49,403 nt of DNA from an uncultured Gammaproteobacteria bacterium (lineage in GTDB: Bacteria; Pseudomonadota; Gammaproteobacteria; HK1), in contig CAMYJH010000035.1 of the NCBI GenBank assembly GCA_947258715.1, forward strand, positions 1 through 49,403, in the 5' to 3' direction. Below the pieces are notes generated by a model that ran no database searches, was not told where the DNA came from, and was given only the letters and a program-made list of their open reading frames with translations. Shown here piece by piece: positions 8,138 to 14,188 of this stretch (within the stretch, counting starts at the first letter, position 1; each line of letters opens with the position of its first letter). Both the position numbers and the translations under genes were made by a program.

Positions 8138-8216
8138 GTCTAACAACCCAAAGAGACTCGACTTGGATTGAATTTAAGGACCACGGGTCCTTTAATTGTT
8201 AATTCAGACCGTTGGT
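8138..8216 (+). repeat. attC-like or palindromic element after the PNPOx-like gene
   Basis: GTCTAAC (8138-8144) matches the attC R'' consensus. A strong hairpin follows, AATTTAAGGACC/GGTCCTTTAATT around 8171-8196, and the stretch ends with GACCGTTGGTG (8207-8217). The R' box is poor (GTTGGTG) and the outer pairing is weak, so this may be a decayed attC or an unrelated palindrome. Confidence 0.3.
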
Positions 8217-8226
8217 GGCGGGAGAG

Positions 8227-8583
8227 ATGGGACGACTATCGGCGAAGAATCTTGATCTGTCGACTCTGGTGATCGGCGTGCCAGTTGTCGGCATTCTGAT
8301 GGGCGGCATGTATTCTTTGCCTGCAATGCGCGTCACTGGCAGTCGCGATCCTGCCTATACTATCTTGCTGGGCGCGGGTCTCTCGGTAACGGTGATCGGG
8401 ATCGGAATGGCCGCTGATCTGTCGCTCCCTCTGGTTTCGGCAGCATGGTTCTTCACCATGTTGGTTCTAACGACCCGTCGCTTATTTGGAAAGCTCGATC
8501 ACAACGTCGAGAGGTTCGGCATGGTTCACGCACTGACGTTAGTGGGCATGCTCTGGGTGGTACGGTTTTTCGGCTCTCTCTAG
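8227..8583 (+). CDS. Small four-helix membrane protein, unknown
   Basis: 118 aa from ATG 8227; in-frame TTG 8212 and GTG 8215 would add 4-5 residues. About four membrane segments are seen: LVIGVPVVGILMGGMYSL, YTILLGAGLSVTVIGIGMAA, LVSAAWFFTMLVLTT and MVHALTLVGMLWVVRFF. No family recognised. Plus strand like its neighbours. Element B copy 1 begins 8 bp after the stop codon. Probably an inner-membrane accessory protein. Confidence 0.6.
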   Translation: MGRLSAKNLDLSTLVIGVPVVGILMGGMYSLPAMRVTGSRDPAYTILLGAGLSVTVIGIGMAADLSLPLVSAAWFFTMLVLTTRRLFGKLDHNVERFGMVHALTLVGMLWVVRFFGSL

Positions 8584-8590
8584 GGAAAAG

Positions 8591-8680
8591 TAGGGGGACA
8601 TTCATAGTTCGTAAGTCATTGATCCTCGGCAGTCACGTAGGGAACGCCGATCAGCGGCGTACGAACTATGAATGTTTCCG
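8591..8680. repeat. Element B, copy 1 (ACATTCAnAGTTCGTA family)
   Basis: Near-perfect inverted arms: GGACATTCATAGTTCGTA (8596-8613) and TACGAACTATGAATGTTTCC (8660-8679), with a 46-bp loop. It shares its arms with elements at 20703-20783 and 21541-21570. The leading TAGGGGGACA resembles REP-type elements mobilised by RAYT transposases; that link is an inference. Confidence 0.7.
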
Positions 8681-8697
8681 AATGCGCAGATGCTGAA

Positions 8698-8752
8698 GTC
8701 ATAGCCGGCTCCAGCCTTTCTTATCCGATCTTGGTAAGCTGAGCATTAACGA
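8698..8752. repeat. Palindromic junction element J, copy 2
   Basis: GTCATAGCCGGCTCCAGCC, then TTTCTTATCCGATC and TGGTAAGCTGAGCATTAAC. Compare copy 1 at 1810: both have ATAGCC, GACTCC/GGCTCC, TTATCC, GTAAGC and ATTAACGA in the same order. It ends 14 bp before the next gene. Confidence 0.5.
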
Positions 8753-8765
8753 CTGAGGCGGGGCC

Positions 8766-8999
8766 ATGGTTTGTCGAGCGATTCAAGCCAGAACTCCGCA
8801 AGAAATGCTGGAGGACTACCCGCTAGAAGGCCCTCTTCCAAACTGGTTCTTTCGGATAATAGAAACCTCAAACAATGCTTGGCTTGTGGAAGGTTGCGAT
8901 CTATGGGGTAGGAAGGTGTCTCGATCCGGAGGAGACCCAGATCAACTTCTGAATGCCTGCATAAGTGACGCGAAAGCCATTGTTGCGAAAATTAAGTAG
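8766..8999 (+). CDS. Small hypothetical protein
   Basis: 77 aa with a good ribosome site (GAGGCGGGG, 2-3 bp spaced from ATG). Contains GPLPNWFFRIIETSNNAW and WGRKVSRSGGDPDQLLNAC, suggesting a small beta-sheet plus C-terminal helix. No family recognised. The next ORF begins 41 bp downstream, so the pair may form one cassette. Confidence 0.6.
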   Translation: MVCRAIQARTPQEMLEDYPLEGPLPNWFFRIIETSNNAWLVEGCDLWGRKVSRSGGDPDQLLNACISDAKAIVAKIK

Positions 9000-9040
9000 A
9001 GATTTCGTGCACGGGAAATCAACAATCATGGGCGAATGTT

Positions 9041-9331
9041 ATGTGCTCAACTTGCGATGAATACGACGTAGACGTTGAGATACATGGGCCGGCTCAACTA
9101 CGACAGATAGTTTATAAGATCAAAGTTGCAGTTCGAAGCCAAAAATTGCAGGCTGATGATGATCGATCGAGACGCGAAATCAGTGATCAATCCTTCTTTC
9201 TAGATCTCGATTTGAGCGGAACATTGCCTGATGCCATCAGGTACTACTTCCAGTGCACGGACTGCGAGCGTGCGTTCATAATGCACTGTGATCCATTTCA
9301 CGGCTCGGGAGGCAAATGGTGTCGCGCCTGA
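9041..9331 (+). CDS. Small cysteine-containing hypothetical protein
   Basis: 96 aa. CSTCDEYD at the N-terminus and CTDCERAF near residue 75 give two CxxC pairs, which could bind zinc. The middle is charged (KIKVAVRSQKLQADDDRSRR). No signal peptide, no family recognised. The stop codon sits directly before attC-like site 3. Confidence 0.6.
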   Translation: MCSTCDEYDVDVEIHGPAQLRQIVYKIKVAVRSQKLQADDDRSRREISDQSFFLDLDLSGTLPDAIRYYFQCTDCERAFIMHCDPFHGSGGKWCRA

Positions 9332-9332
9332 C

Positions 9333-9417
9333 CCGTAACAACCGCATGGAACGGAAGCGGTACGGATAAAGTGCCTAAACGGAACGTCGACGGCGCGCCG
9401 GTTAAATCAGGTTAGGG
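9333..9417 (+). repeat. attC-like recombination site 3
   Basis: CCGTAAC (9333-9339) follows the stop codon by one base. The right end GCCGGTTAAATCAGG then GTTAGGG (9411-9417) closely follows the L'-R' layout of known attC sites, where the L' box is followed by a short spacer and GTTRRRY. The outer boxes CCCgTAAC/GTTAGGG pair with one extra base, and the inner GGAACGG pairs with CCGGTT. Length 85 bp. Confidence 0.6.
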
Positions 9418-9537
9418 AAAACCGGACGATCACAGAGCTGAGTTGTTTGCCAGGCTCCGCTTCGGCTGAGCATAATTTCGCCGCTCACTCCTTTAGACGT
9501 ATGATCGTTGACCGGATCTCTCGAGGTAGAGGACGCA

Positions 9538-10227
9538 ATGGGCGAGGCGATTAATGGGGATCTCGCTGTCCGGGCCGTCGCGGACACGACTGTAATGGAG
9601 TGGACGCCCAGTCCGAGCGGGTCGGTGTGGCGAAAGCGCGTCCACCTGGTGGGTCCTCCCGAATCGGGCCAGGTCACATCCGTCGTGCGCTACGAGCCGG
9701 GTTCGAGCTTTCCCGCTCACGATCATCCGGACGGTGAGGAGATCCTGGTGCTCGAGGGCGTGTTCTCGGACGAGCACGGGGACTGGCCCGCGGGCACATA
9801 CGTCCTTAATCCAGAAGGCTTTCGTCATGCTCCCTTTTCGGATCCCGGCTGTGTCCTGTTCGTGAAGCTTAAGCAGTTCCCGGGGCGGGACCGGCGCCAC
9901 GTGGTCGTCGATACCCACAGGCTCGAGTGGCAGCCTGGCTCGATTCCAGCGGTCTCTTACAAATCGCTCTACCAGCAAGAGGGCTTCTCGGACCTGATGC
10001 GCCTCGAGCGTTGGCAGCCGGGAGCAGATCTTGGAGCCTACTCCTATGAGCAAGGAGTCGAGTTCTTCGTCCTCGATGGGGCGTTTGCCGACGAAGCCGG
10101 AACGTATTCCGCGGGGTGCTGGCTGCGTCTCCCGATGGGCACTACGCATCATCCCCGATCCGCCGGAGGATGCACTCTGTACGTTAAGAGGTCTGGACTA
10201 GCATATCTGAGGTCGGCTTCCGCCTAA
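9538..10227 (+). CDS. Double-cupin protein (ChrR-like cupin domains)
   Basis: 229 aa from ATG 9538, preceded by GTAGAGGAC; a TTG at 9508 would add ten residues. The first cupin (about residues 40-120) has SSFPAHDHPDGEEILVLEG, giving the HxHxxxxE metal site, and LNPEGFRHAPF. The second (about 140-225) has GAYSYEQGVEFFVLDGAF, which lacks the first two His, and LPMGTTHHP. The domains resemble the anti-sigma ChrR cupin family. I infer a metal-binding stress or signalling protein rather than an enzyme with a known substrate. No sigma factor gene is adjacent. The stop codon lies inside attC-like site 4. Confidence 0.8.
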   Translation: MGEAINGDLAVRAVADTTVMEWTPSPSGSVWRKRVHLVGPPESGQVTSVVRYEPGSSFPAHDHPDGEEILVLEGVFSDEHGDWPAGTYVLNPEGFRHAPFSDPGCVLFVKLKQFPGRDRRHVVVDTHRLEWQPGSIPAVSYKSLYQQEGFSDLMRLERWQPGADLGAYSYEQGVEFFVLDGAFADEAGTYSAGCWLRLPMGTTHHPRSAGGCTLYVKRSGLAYLRSASA

Positions 10228-10319
10228 CAACGGTTTTGGCGTCGGAGTAGGTCTCTGACACTCTTTTCTAAACAAGATTAAGCGCACCCGCTCCCATTTC
10301 TTCAGCGCAAACGTTAGGG
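10222..10319 (+). repeat. attC-like recombination site 4 (best example)
   Basis: GCCTAAC (10222-10228) is a perfect R'' box that contains the stop codon of the cupin gene. AACGG and TTTTGGCGTCGGAG follow. The right side is TTCAGCGCAAAC then GTTAGGG (10313-10319). TTGgCGTCGGAG pairs with CTTCAGCGCAA leaving one extrahelical base, as in attC L boxes, and a mismatched spacer separates the R and L boxes. Length 98 bp. Confidence 0.65.
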
Positions 10320-10333
10320 CTAAAGGACCACGC

Positions 10334-11029
10334 ATGAGAATTCACTACATAATGCATGCGTTTTTTGAGACTCCGGGAGTCATTGAAAGTTGGGCCAAGG
10401 ACAAGGGTTTCGAGTTCGGCGGGACACGGACGTACGCAAACGAGGAGCTTCCGAAGTCATCCGCCGTAGATTTCCTCGTCGTAATGGGCGGTCCTCAGAG
10501 CCTCCTTCGCATCGGCGAATATCCCTATCTGCAAGACGAGATTAACTTGATCTCCCGCGTGGTCAAAGAGGGAAAGCCCGTTATTGGGTTTTGTTTGGGA
10601 TCTCAGTTAATCGCCGGAGCACTTGGCGCTCGGACGCAGCGAAGTCCGGAGAAGGAGGTTGGGGTATTTCCAATTCAGTTAACGCAAGCTGGGCTGTCGG
10701 ATCCCATTTTTAGGCACTTCCCGGCGGAGTTTGACGTGCTCCATTGGCACCACGATATGCCGGGCATTCCCGAGGGCGCGGTACTATTAGCACAAAGCCC
10801 GGGATGCCCGCACCAGGCGTTTCGAGTTGGTGACCGGATCTATGGGTTCCAGTTCCATATGGAGCCGACCAAAAAATCGGTACAGCCATTATTGAAGCAT
10901 GCGGTGGATGATTTGACTCCGGATAATTACACCCAGACGACAGAAGAAATCCTGTCGTCGGACTTTGAAACGATGAACGAACGCATGAAGTTCATTTTGG
11001 ATTCAATAATTACAATTGCAAATGGATGA
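10334..11029 (+). CDS. Class I glutamine amidotransferase (GMP synthase-like)
   Basis: 231 aa. The nucleophile elbow is GFCLGSQLIAG (Cys near residue 86). The catalytic His-Glu are in FQFHMEPT near 178-185, and the oxyanion region is VVMGGPQSLLRI. A stand-alone GATase1 of this type normally hydrolyses a glutamine or gamma-glutamyl amide; no synthetase partner is present, so the substrate may be a gamma-glutamyl compound. It starts 14 bp after attC-like site 4, without an obvious promoter of its own. Confidence 0.85.
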   Translation: MRIHYIMHAFFETPGVIESWAKDKGFEFGGTRTYANEELPKSSAVDFLVVMGGPQSLLRIGEYPYLQDEINLISRVVKEGKPVIGFCLGSQLIAGALGARTQRSPEKEVGVFPIQLTQAGLSDPIFRHFPAEFDVLHWHHDMPGIPEGAVLLAQSPGCPHQAFRVGDRIYGFQFHMEPTKKSVQPLLKHAVDDLTPDNYTQTTEEILSSDFETMNERMKFILDSIITIANG

Positions 11030-11044
11030 AAAAAAAGCGATCCC

Positions 11045-11161
11045 CGGCCCCGTTAAGTAGTATTACGGCACTTGGTCGTCGCCAGGTTCAAAATAGGTCT
11101 CGCCGGCCCTCATCAGGAACTCCACAAACGAAGAGGTTAGGGACACGAAGAGGTTAGGGAC
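11045..11161 (-). pseudogene. Possible C-terminal remnant of a minus-strand gene
   Basis: A reverse-strand frame ending at the TAA near 11054 reads SLTSSFVEFLMRAGETYF then EPGDDQVP, which looks like the tail of a small SMI1/KNR4 (SUKH)-type immunity protein. It is open only for about 35 sensible residues before entering the start of the next gene. A short remnant is the simplest reading, but chance is possible. Confidence 0.25.
11128..11161. repeat. 17-bp tandem duplication abutting a start codon
   Basis: ACGAAGAGGTTAGGGAC occurs twice in perfect tandem (11128-11144 and 11145-11161), ending at the base before ATG 11162. Each unit contains GTTAGGG, the same word that ends attC-like sites 1, 3 and 4, and GAGG that could act as a ribosome site. 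Confidence 0.85.
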
Positions 11162-11923
11162 ATGCAAAGTCAAGTGTGTGGCTACTACAGTTCGCGCAAA
11201 GAGAAGCTGCTGAAGGACTTCGATTGGACGTTGTCTTTGATTAGGGACTGGCTTGCCGCACGCTACGGCGAGGAGTTCACCAGTGCGCTGCAAAGAGAAG
11301 CTCGCCAGGAGTTCGAAAAACTCATTCCGGAGATTCCATATATCAAAGGGCTGCGAGCCCGGCCGTTAAACACATTTCTCCTTGCCACCGCCCAAGAGCT
11401 TGCGGCTTACAAAGCGATGAAGACACATGGAAAGCCGCCCGCGGAGACCTGGGCGCTCTGCCACCAGGCGATACGGTTGAGGGTGGCGAAGATTCCTGAA
11501 TGGAAGCGGTGGCTGCTGAGACGGCTGATGTTTTCAAACCTTGTGAAGAAGATAATGGCGAGGCGAGCGAGACAACAGCAGAGAGGCCACTTCGGCGATT
11601 TCGAGATTGAGTATCTCATTGGCGAGGGAGACGATTTTGATTTCGGCGTCAATTACCTGCGCTGCGGCAATCACCGATTTGCCATGAAACATGGGGGAGA
11701 GGCGTTTGCTCCCTATATCTGTTTGTCAGACATTGCTTTGAGCGATGCTCTGGGATGGGGCCTTATACGTACCCAAACGATTGCCGATGGCTGTCAATAT
11801 TGCGATTTCCGCTTCAAGAAAGGCGCGGCAACGCAGATTTCTTCGAAAACACCGGAAGTACAGGAGACCATCGACAAAATTCGCCGCGACGAAGCCGAAC
11901 AGGGCGCGGTAGGGCACGGCTAA
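11162..11923 (+). CDS. L-2-amino-thiazoline-4-carboxylate hydrolase family protein
   Basis: 253 aa. The N-terminal YYSSRKEKLLKDFDWTLSLI and C-terminal block FGVNYLRCGNHRFAMKHG, FAPYICLSDIALSDALGWG and GCQYCDFRFKKG fit the ATC hydrolase family, whose named member opens the thiazoline ring of ATC on the way to cysteine. Most relatives have no tested function. The conserved CGN and CxxCDFR cysteines are present. Cytosolic. The gene starts immediately after the 17-bp duplication and its TAA stop lies in attC-like site 5. Confidence 0.7.
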   Translation: MQSQVCGYYSSRKEKLLKDFDWTLSLIRDWLAARYGEEFTSALQREARQEFEKLIPEIPYIKGLRARPLNTFLLATAQELAAYKAMKTHGKPPAETWALCHQAIRLRVAKIPEWKRWLLRRLMFSNLVKKIMARRARQQQRGHFGDFEIEYLIGEGDDFDFGVNYLRCGNHRFAMKHGGEAFAPYICLSDIALSDALGWGLIRTQTIADGCQYCDFRFKKGAATQISSKTPEVQETIDKIRRDEAEQGAVGHG

Positions 11924-11984
11924 ACTCCGCCGCTGGGATTAATACGTATACGTCCTTGAACCGTTTCTCACCTGGCCGTTAGGC
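11918..11984 (+). repeat. attC-like recombination site 5
   Basis: GGCTAAAC (11918-11925) includes the stop codon, and the right end CCTGGCC then GTTAGGC (11978-11984) is a perfect GTTRRRY box. The centre holds the palindrome ACGTATACGT. At 67 bp it is the length of classical attC sites. Box pairing GCTAAaC/GTTAGGC needs one bulged base. Confidence 0.55.
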
Positions 11985-12052
11985 TGGCGGGTTGCTGAAT
12001 TTTTCGACGCTTCACCCCGCAACCGGAGATCAACAGGGTCAGATTGTGGTGG

Positions 12053-12472
12053 ATGATGGGCTCTGAAGATAATGTTGTCGTTTTAAAGTCAGTCTTTCTA
12101 ATAGGTGCCGTGGCGGACGGCGCGATCGCCATAGAATGGTTCTTGATTAGCCTCGGGTGGGCGGATCTGCCGGTCCATCCGAGCTTCTTCGTGGGCAGCG
12201 GCGAGGATTTCCAGTTTGCACTGAGCATCGGCGGTCTTTTCATGCTGGGCTGGTCTGTTTTGCTTTATTGGGGCAGCTTGCGGCCGATCGAGCGAAGGGG
12301 TGTTCTGCTGCTAACGGCGGCGATGCTTTTTCTAGCCATACTCTCCGACGGTATTGTTTTTGCACACATGTTTTCAACCAAACAAATCGTGCTGGGCACA
12401 ATGGTAAAGCTTTCTCTTGTGATTTTATTTGCCGGCAGTTACTGGCATTCGAAAAAAGTGCATGGCCGATAG
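12053..12472 (+). CDS. Small four-helix membrane protein, unknown
   Basis: 139 aa from ATG 12053 (ATG 12056 equally possible; TTG 12044 adds three residues). Membrane segments are at VVVLKSVFLIGAVADGAIA, FALSIGGLFMLGWSVLLYW, VLLLTAAMLFLAILSDGIV and LGTMVKLSLVILFAGSYW. The general look is of small integral membrane proteins found in accessory gene arrays. No family recognised; no export signal beyond the first helix. Confidence 0.6.
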   Translation: MMGSEDNVVVLKSVFLIGAVADGAIAIEWFLISLGWADLPVHPSFFVGSGEDFQFALSIGGLFMLGWSVLLYWGSLRPIERRGVLLLTAAMLFLAILSDGIVFAHMFSTKQIVLGTMVKLSLVILFAGSYWHSKKVHGR

Positions 12473-12578
12473 AATCAATATGGCCAGACTCACTTTGTGG
12501 GACAGTAGTCGCTCAGACTCGATTGCTTGTCGTTATTGATTAGGCCGGGCGATGGAATAAGGCGCAGCGGTAATCGAA

Positions 12579-13262
12579 ATGGAGAACCATGTCGAGCTTG
12601 CAAGGCAGAAATACCGGCTGCACGCCCCCTGGTACGATAGCGTCGCGGCGCCGCTGCTGGGTGTTTCCTACCAACGCGAAGCCGTGTCCCTATTGCACCT
12701 GAATGCTGGAGAAGTGGTGGTCGATGTTGCCTGCGGGACCGGAATCAACTTTCCTCTCATCGAACAGGAGATCGCCCATACGGGCCGCATTATCGGGGTA
12801 GACGTGAGCCCGGAAATGCTTCAGAAAGCCTGTAGTCGCATAGTTTCCCAAGGGTGGAAAAATGTCACGCTGGTAAACGCATCCGCCGAGGAGGCGCAAA
12901 TCCATCAAACCGTCGATGCCTTCTTGTTCAGCTTCGCTCACGACGTCCTCCAATCCCCGCGAGCGCTCCGCAACCTTTTCCGACACGCAAAGCCGGGCGC
13001 TCGAGTGGCTGCGTGTGGCATCAAGTGGGCACCGTTGTGGAGCTTCCCGTTAAACTTCTTTGTCTCCCAGATCGCGGGGCAGTACCACGTGGTGCACGAA
13101 GGCCTGTTAAAGCCCTGGGAGAACCTCACGGCGTTCGTCTCGAATTTGGAGATAAAATTGGAGGCGTTTGAAACGATTTATGTTGCTTGGGGCACTGTTT
13201 CAGAAGGTGGTCGAGCTGCTGAAACAGAAGAGGGGGCCGGGGCAAAATGTTTTTGCATCTAA
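12579..13262 (+). CDS. SAM-dependent methyltransferase with altered C-terminus
   Basis: 227 aa. Motif I is VVDVACGTGINFPLIE (near 48-63), then IIGVDVSPEMLQKA and the post-motif region DAFLFSFAHDVLQSP. It fits the UbiE/phospholipid N-methyltransferase-like class I group. The natural end is expected around the YVAWG motif near residue 207; the last 20 residues (GTVSEGGRAAETEEGAG and beyond) are low-complexity and encoded by sequence running into element G copy 2. The tail was probably replaced by a repeat insertion or a frameshift. Substrate unknown. Confidence 0.75.
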   Translation: MENHVELARQKYRLHAPWYDSVAAPLLGVSYQREAVSLLHLNAGEVVVDVACGTGINFPLIEQEIAHTGRIIGVDVSPEMLQKACSRIVSQGWKNVTLVNASAEEAQIHQTVDAFLFSFAHDVLQSPRALRNLFRHAKPGARVAACGIKWAPLWSFPLNFFVSQIAGQYHVVHEGLLKPWENLTAFVSNLEIKLEAFETIYVAWGTVSEGGRAAETEEGAGAKCFCI

Positions 13263-13272
13263 TTTAATATCC
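13228..13272. repeat. Element G, copy 2 (partial), within the methyltransferase 3' end
   Basis: GGGCCGGGGCAAAATGTTTTT then GCATCTAATTTAATA; compare the left half of copy 1 at 7411. The TAA in this repeat is the stop codon of the methyltransferase frame. Confidence 0.45.
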
Positions 13273-13585
13273 AGAAAAGCGTCAGATCCGAAACGTTTCG
13301 CAGACCCCGCTTCAGCTCACCATTGTCTCGGCTCTGGTCCTTGGCTACTCAGGGCTCAGGGGGTGAAGCCCCCAGAAATGGACCCCTGGGCCTGCTCACT
13401 GCGTTTTTTCCGCCAATTTCGCCCTTTGCTGGAATTGCAATGACGCTGATCGAAGTCAATGCTCGGCTGGCCGTTTCTCGGTATTGTTTATCAGCAGAGG
13501 AGCCGTATCAGGTAATGTCTGCTCGGCCGGGTGAGGCCGGTGTTCTAAATGGTAAAAAGTTAGCGTTTCTAAAGAGGAATCGATC
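13263..13585. other. Non-coding stretch with element A copy 2
   Basis: 323 bp between the methyltransferase and the CBS protein. Element A copy 2 takes up 13281-13341. A hairpin with CAGGGGGTGAAGCCCCCAG lies around 13358-13377. An open frame at 13323-13589 has no ribosome site and no family resemblance and is rejected. The promoter of the CBS gene probably lies in 13480-13570. Confidence 0.5.
13281..13341. repeat. Element A, copy 2
   Basis: GTCAGATCCGAAACGTTTCG, CAGACCCCGCTTCAGCTCAC, then CATTGTCTCGGCTCTGGTCC. It matches copies at 6029 and 16578 in the gATGTTTCG core, GCTCAC/GCTCGC and the GGCTCTG end. Confidence 0.6.
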
Positions 13586-14053
13586 ATGACCGTAGGAGCC
13601 TTTTGCAGTCGGATCGTGGTATTCGTCGGGCAAGACGACAGCATCGTCGAAGCGGCAAAACTCATGCGCGAGCACCACACGGGAAGCGTGGTGGTGGTCG
13701 AAAACGCCCAACACGGCGCTTTCGAGCCGGTAGGCATGGTCACCGACCGCGATCTCGTGGTCGAGGTGTTGGCCGAAGAGGTGGACGTGGATTCTGTTGC
13801 CGTCAAGGACGTGATGTCGCCGGACCCGGTCATCGCAGGCGAGAACGACAGCCTTTCCGACACTCTGAAGCGCATGCGCGCCCGCGGCGTGCGTCGCGTG
13901 CCGGTCATCAATACCGAAGGTGAAATCGTCGGCGTGCTCAGCGTTGACGATGTCATCAGCTTACTGGCGTCGGAACTGAACGACATCGACTCGCTCATCC
14001 TGCACGAGCAGGAGCGCGAGCGCGAGCTGCGCGTCGAATTCAGCGAAGCCTGA
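13586..14053 (+). CDS. CBS-pair domain protein
   Basis: 155 aa made of two CBS motifs. CBS1 (about residues 10-65) has IVEAAKLMREHHTGSVVVV and GMVTDRDLVVEV. CBS2 (about 75-135) has VKDVMSPDPVIA, RMRARGVRRVPVIN and IVGVLSVDDVISLL. CBS pairs bind adenosine nucleotides and regulate partners; stand-alone ones are common in proteobacteria. A good AGAGGAAT ribosome site precedes ATG 13586. The C-terminal Glu/Arg-rich tail (EQERERELRVEF) looks helical. It has no adjacent enzyme partner, so its target is unknown. Confidence 0.9.
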   Translation: MTVGAFCSRIVVFVGQDDSIVEAAKLMREHHTGSVVVVENAQHGAFEPVGMVTDRDLVVEVLAEEVDVDSVAVKDVMSPDPVIAGENDSLSDTLKRMRARGVRRVPVINTEGEIVGVLSVDDVISLLASELNDIDSLILHEQERERELRVEFSEA

Positions 14054-14109
14054 CCGCGTCGTTGCACCGAATAGCGGTTTAGAGCGAGGAAAAAGAGCCT
14101 CATGAGGCG

Positions 14110-14176
14110 CAAAAAGGCGCAAAAAGGGGTTGGATTCAATATTTTTTAACTACGACCAAACACACTTACTCCGACC
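14110..14176. repeat. Element C, copy 2
   Basis: AAAAAGGGGTTGGATTCAAT, then ATTTTTTAACTACGACCAAA and CACACTTACTCCGACC. The ends GGGGTTGGAT and ACTCCGACC are inverted relatives. It shares the AATATT and TACGACCAAA words with 6296-6354. It lies between the convergent CBS and DUF3179 genes, where it may act in termination. Confidence 0.55.
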
Positions 14177-14188
14177 GATTTATTCCGC

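Noticed and set aside
11918..11984. Simple Rho-independent terminator
   Set aside because: Stem is interrupted, no T-tract follows, and the terminal boxes fit attC better.
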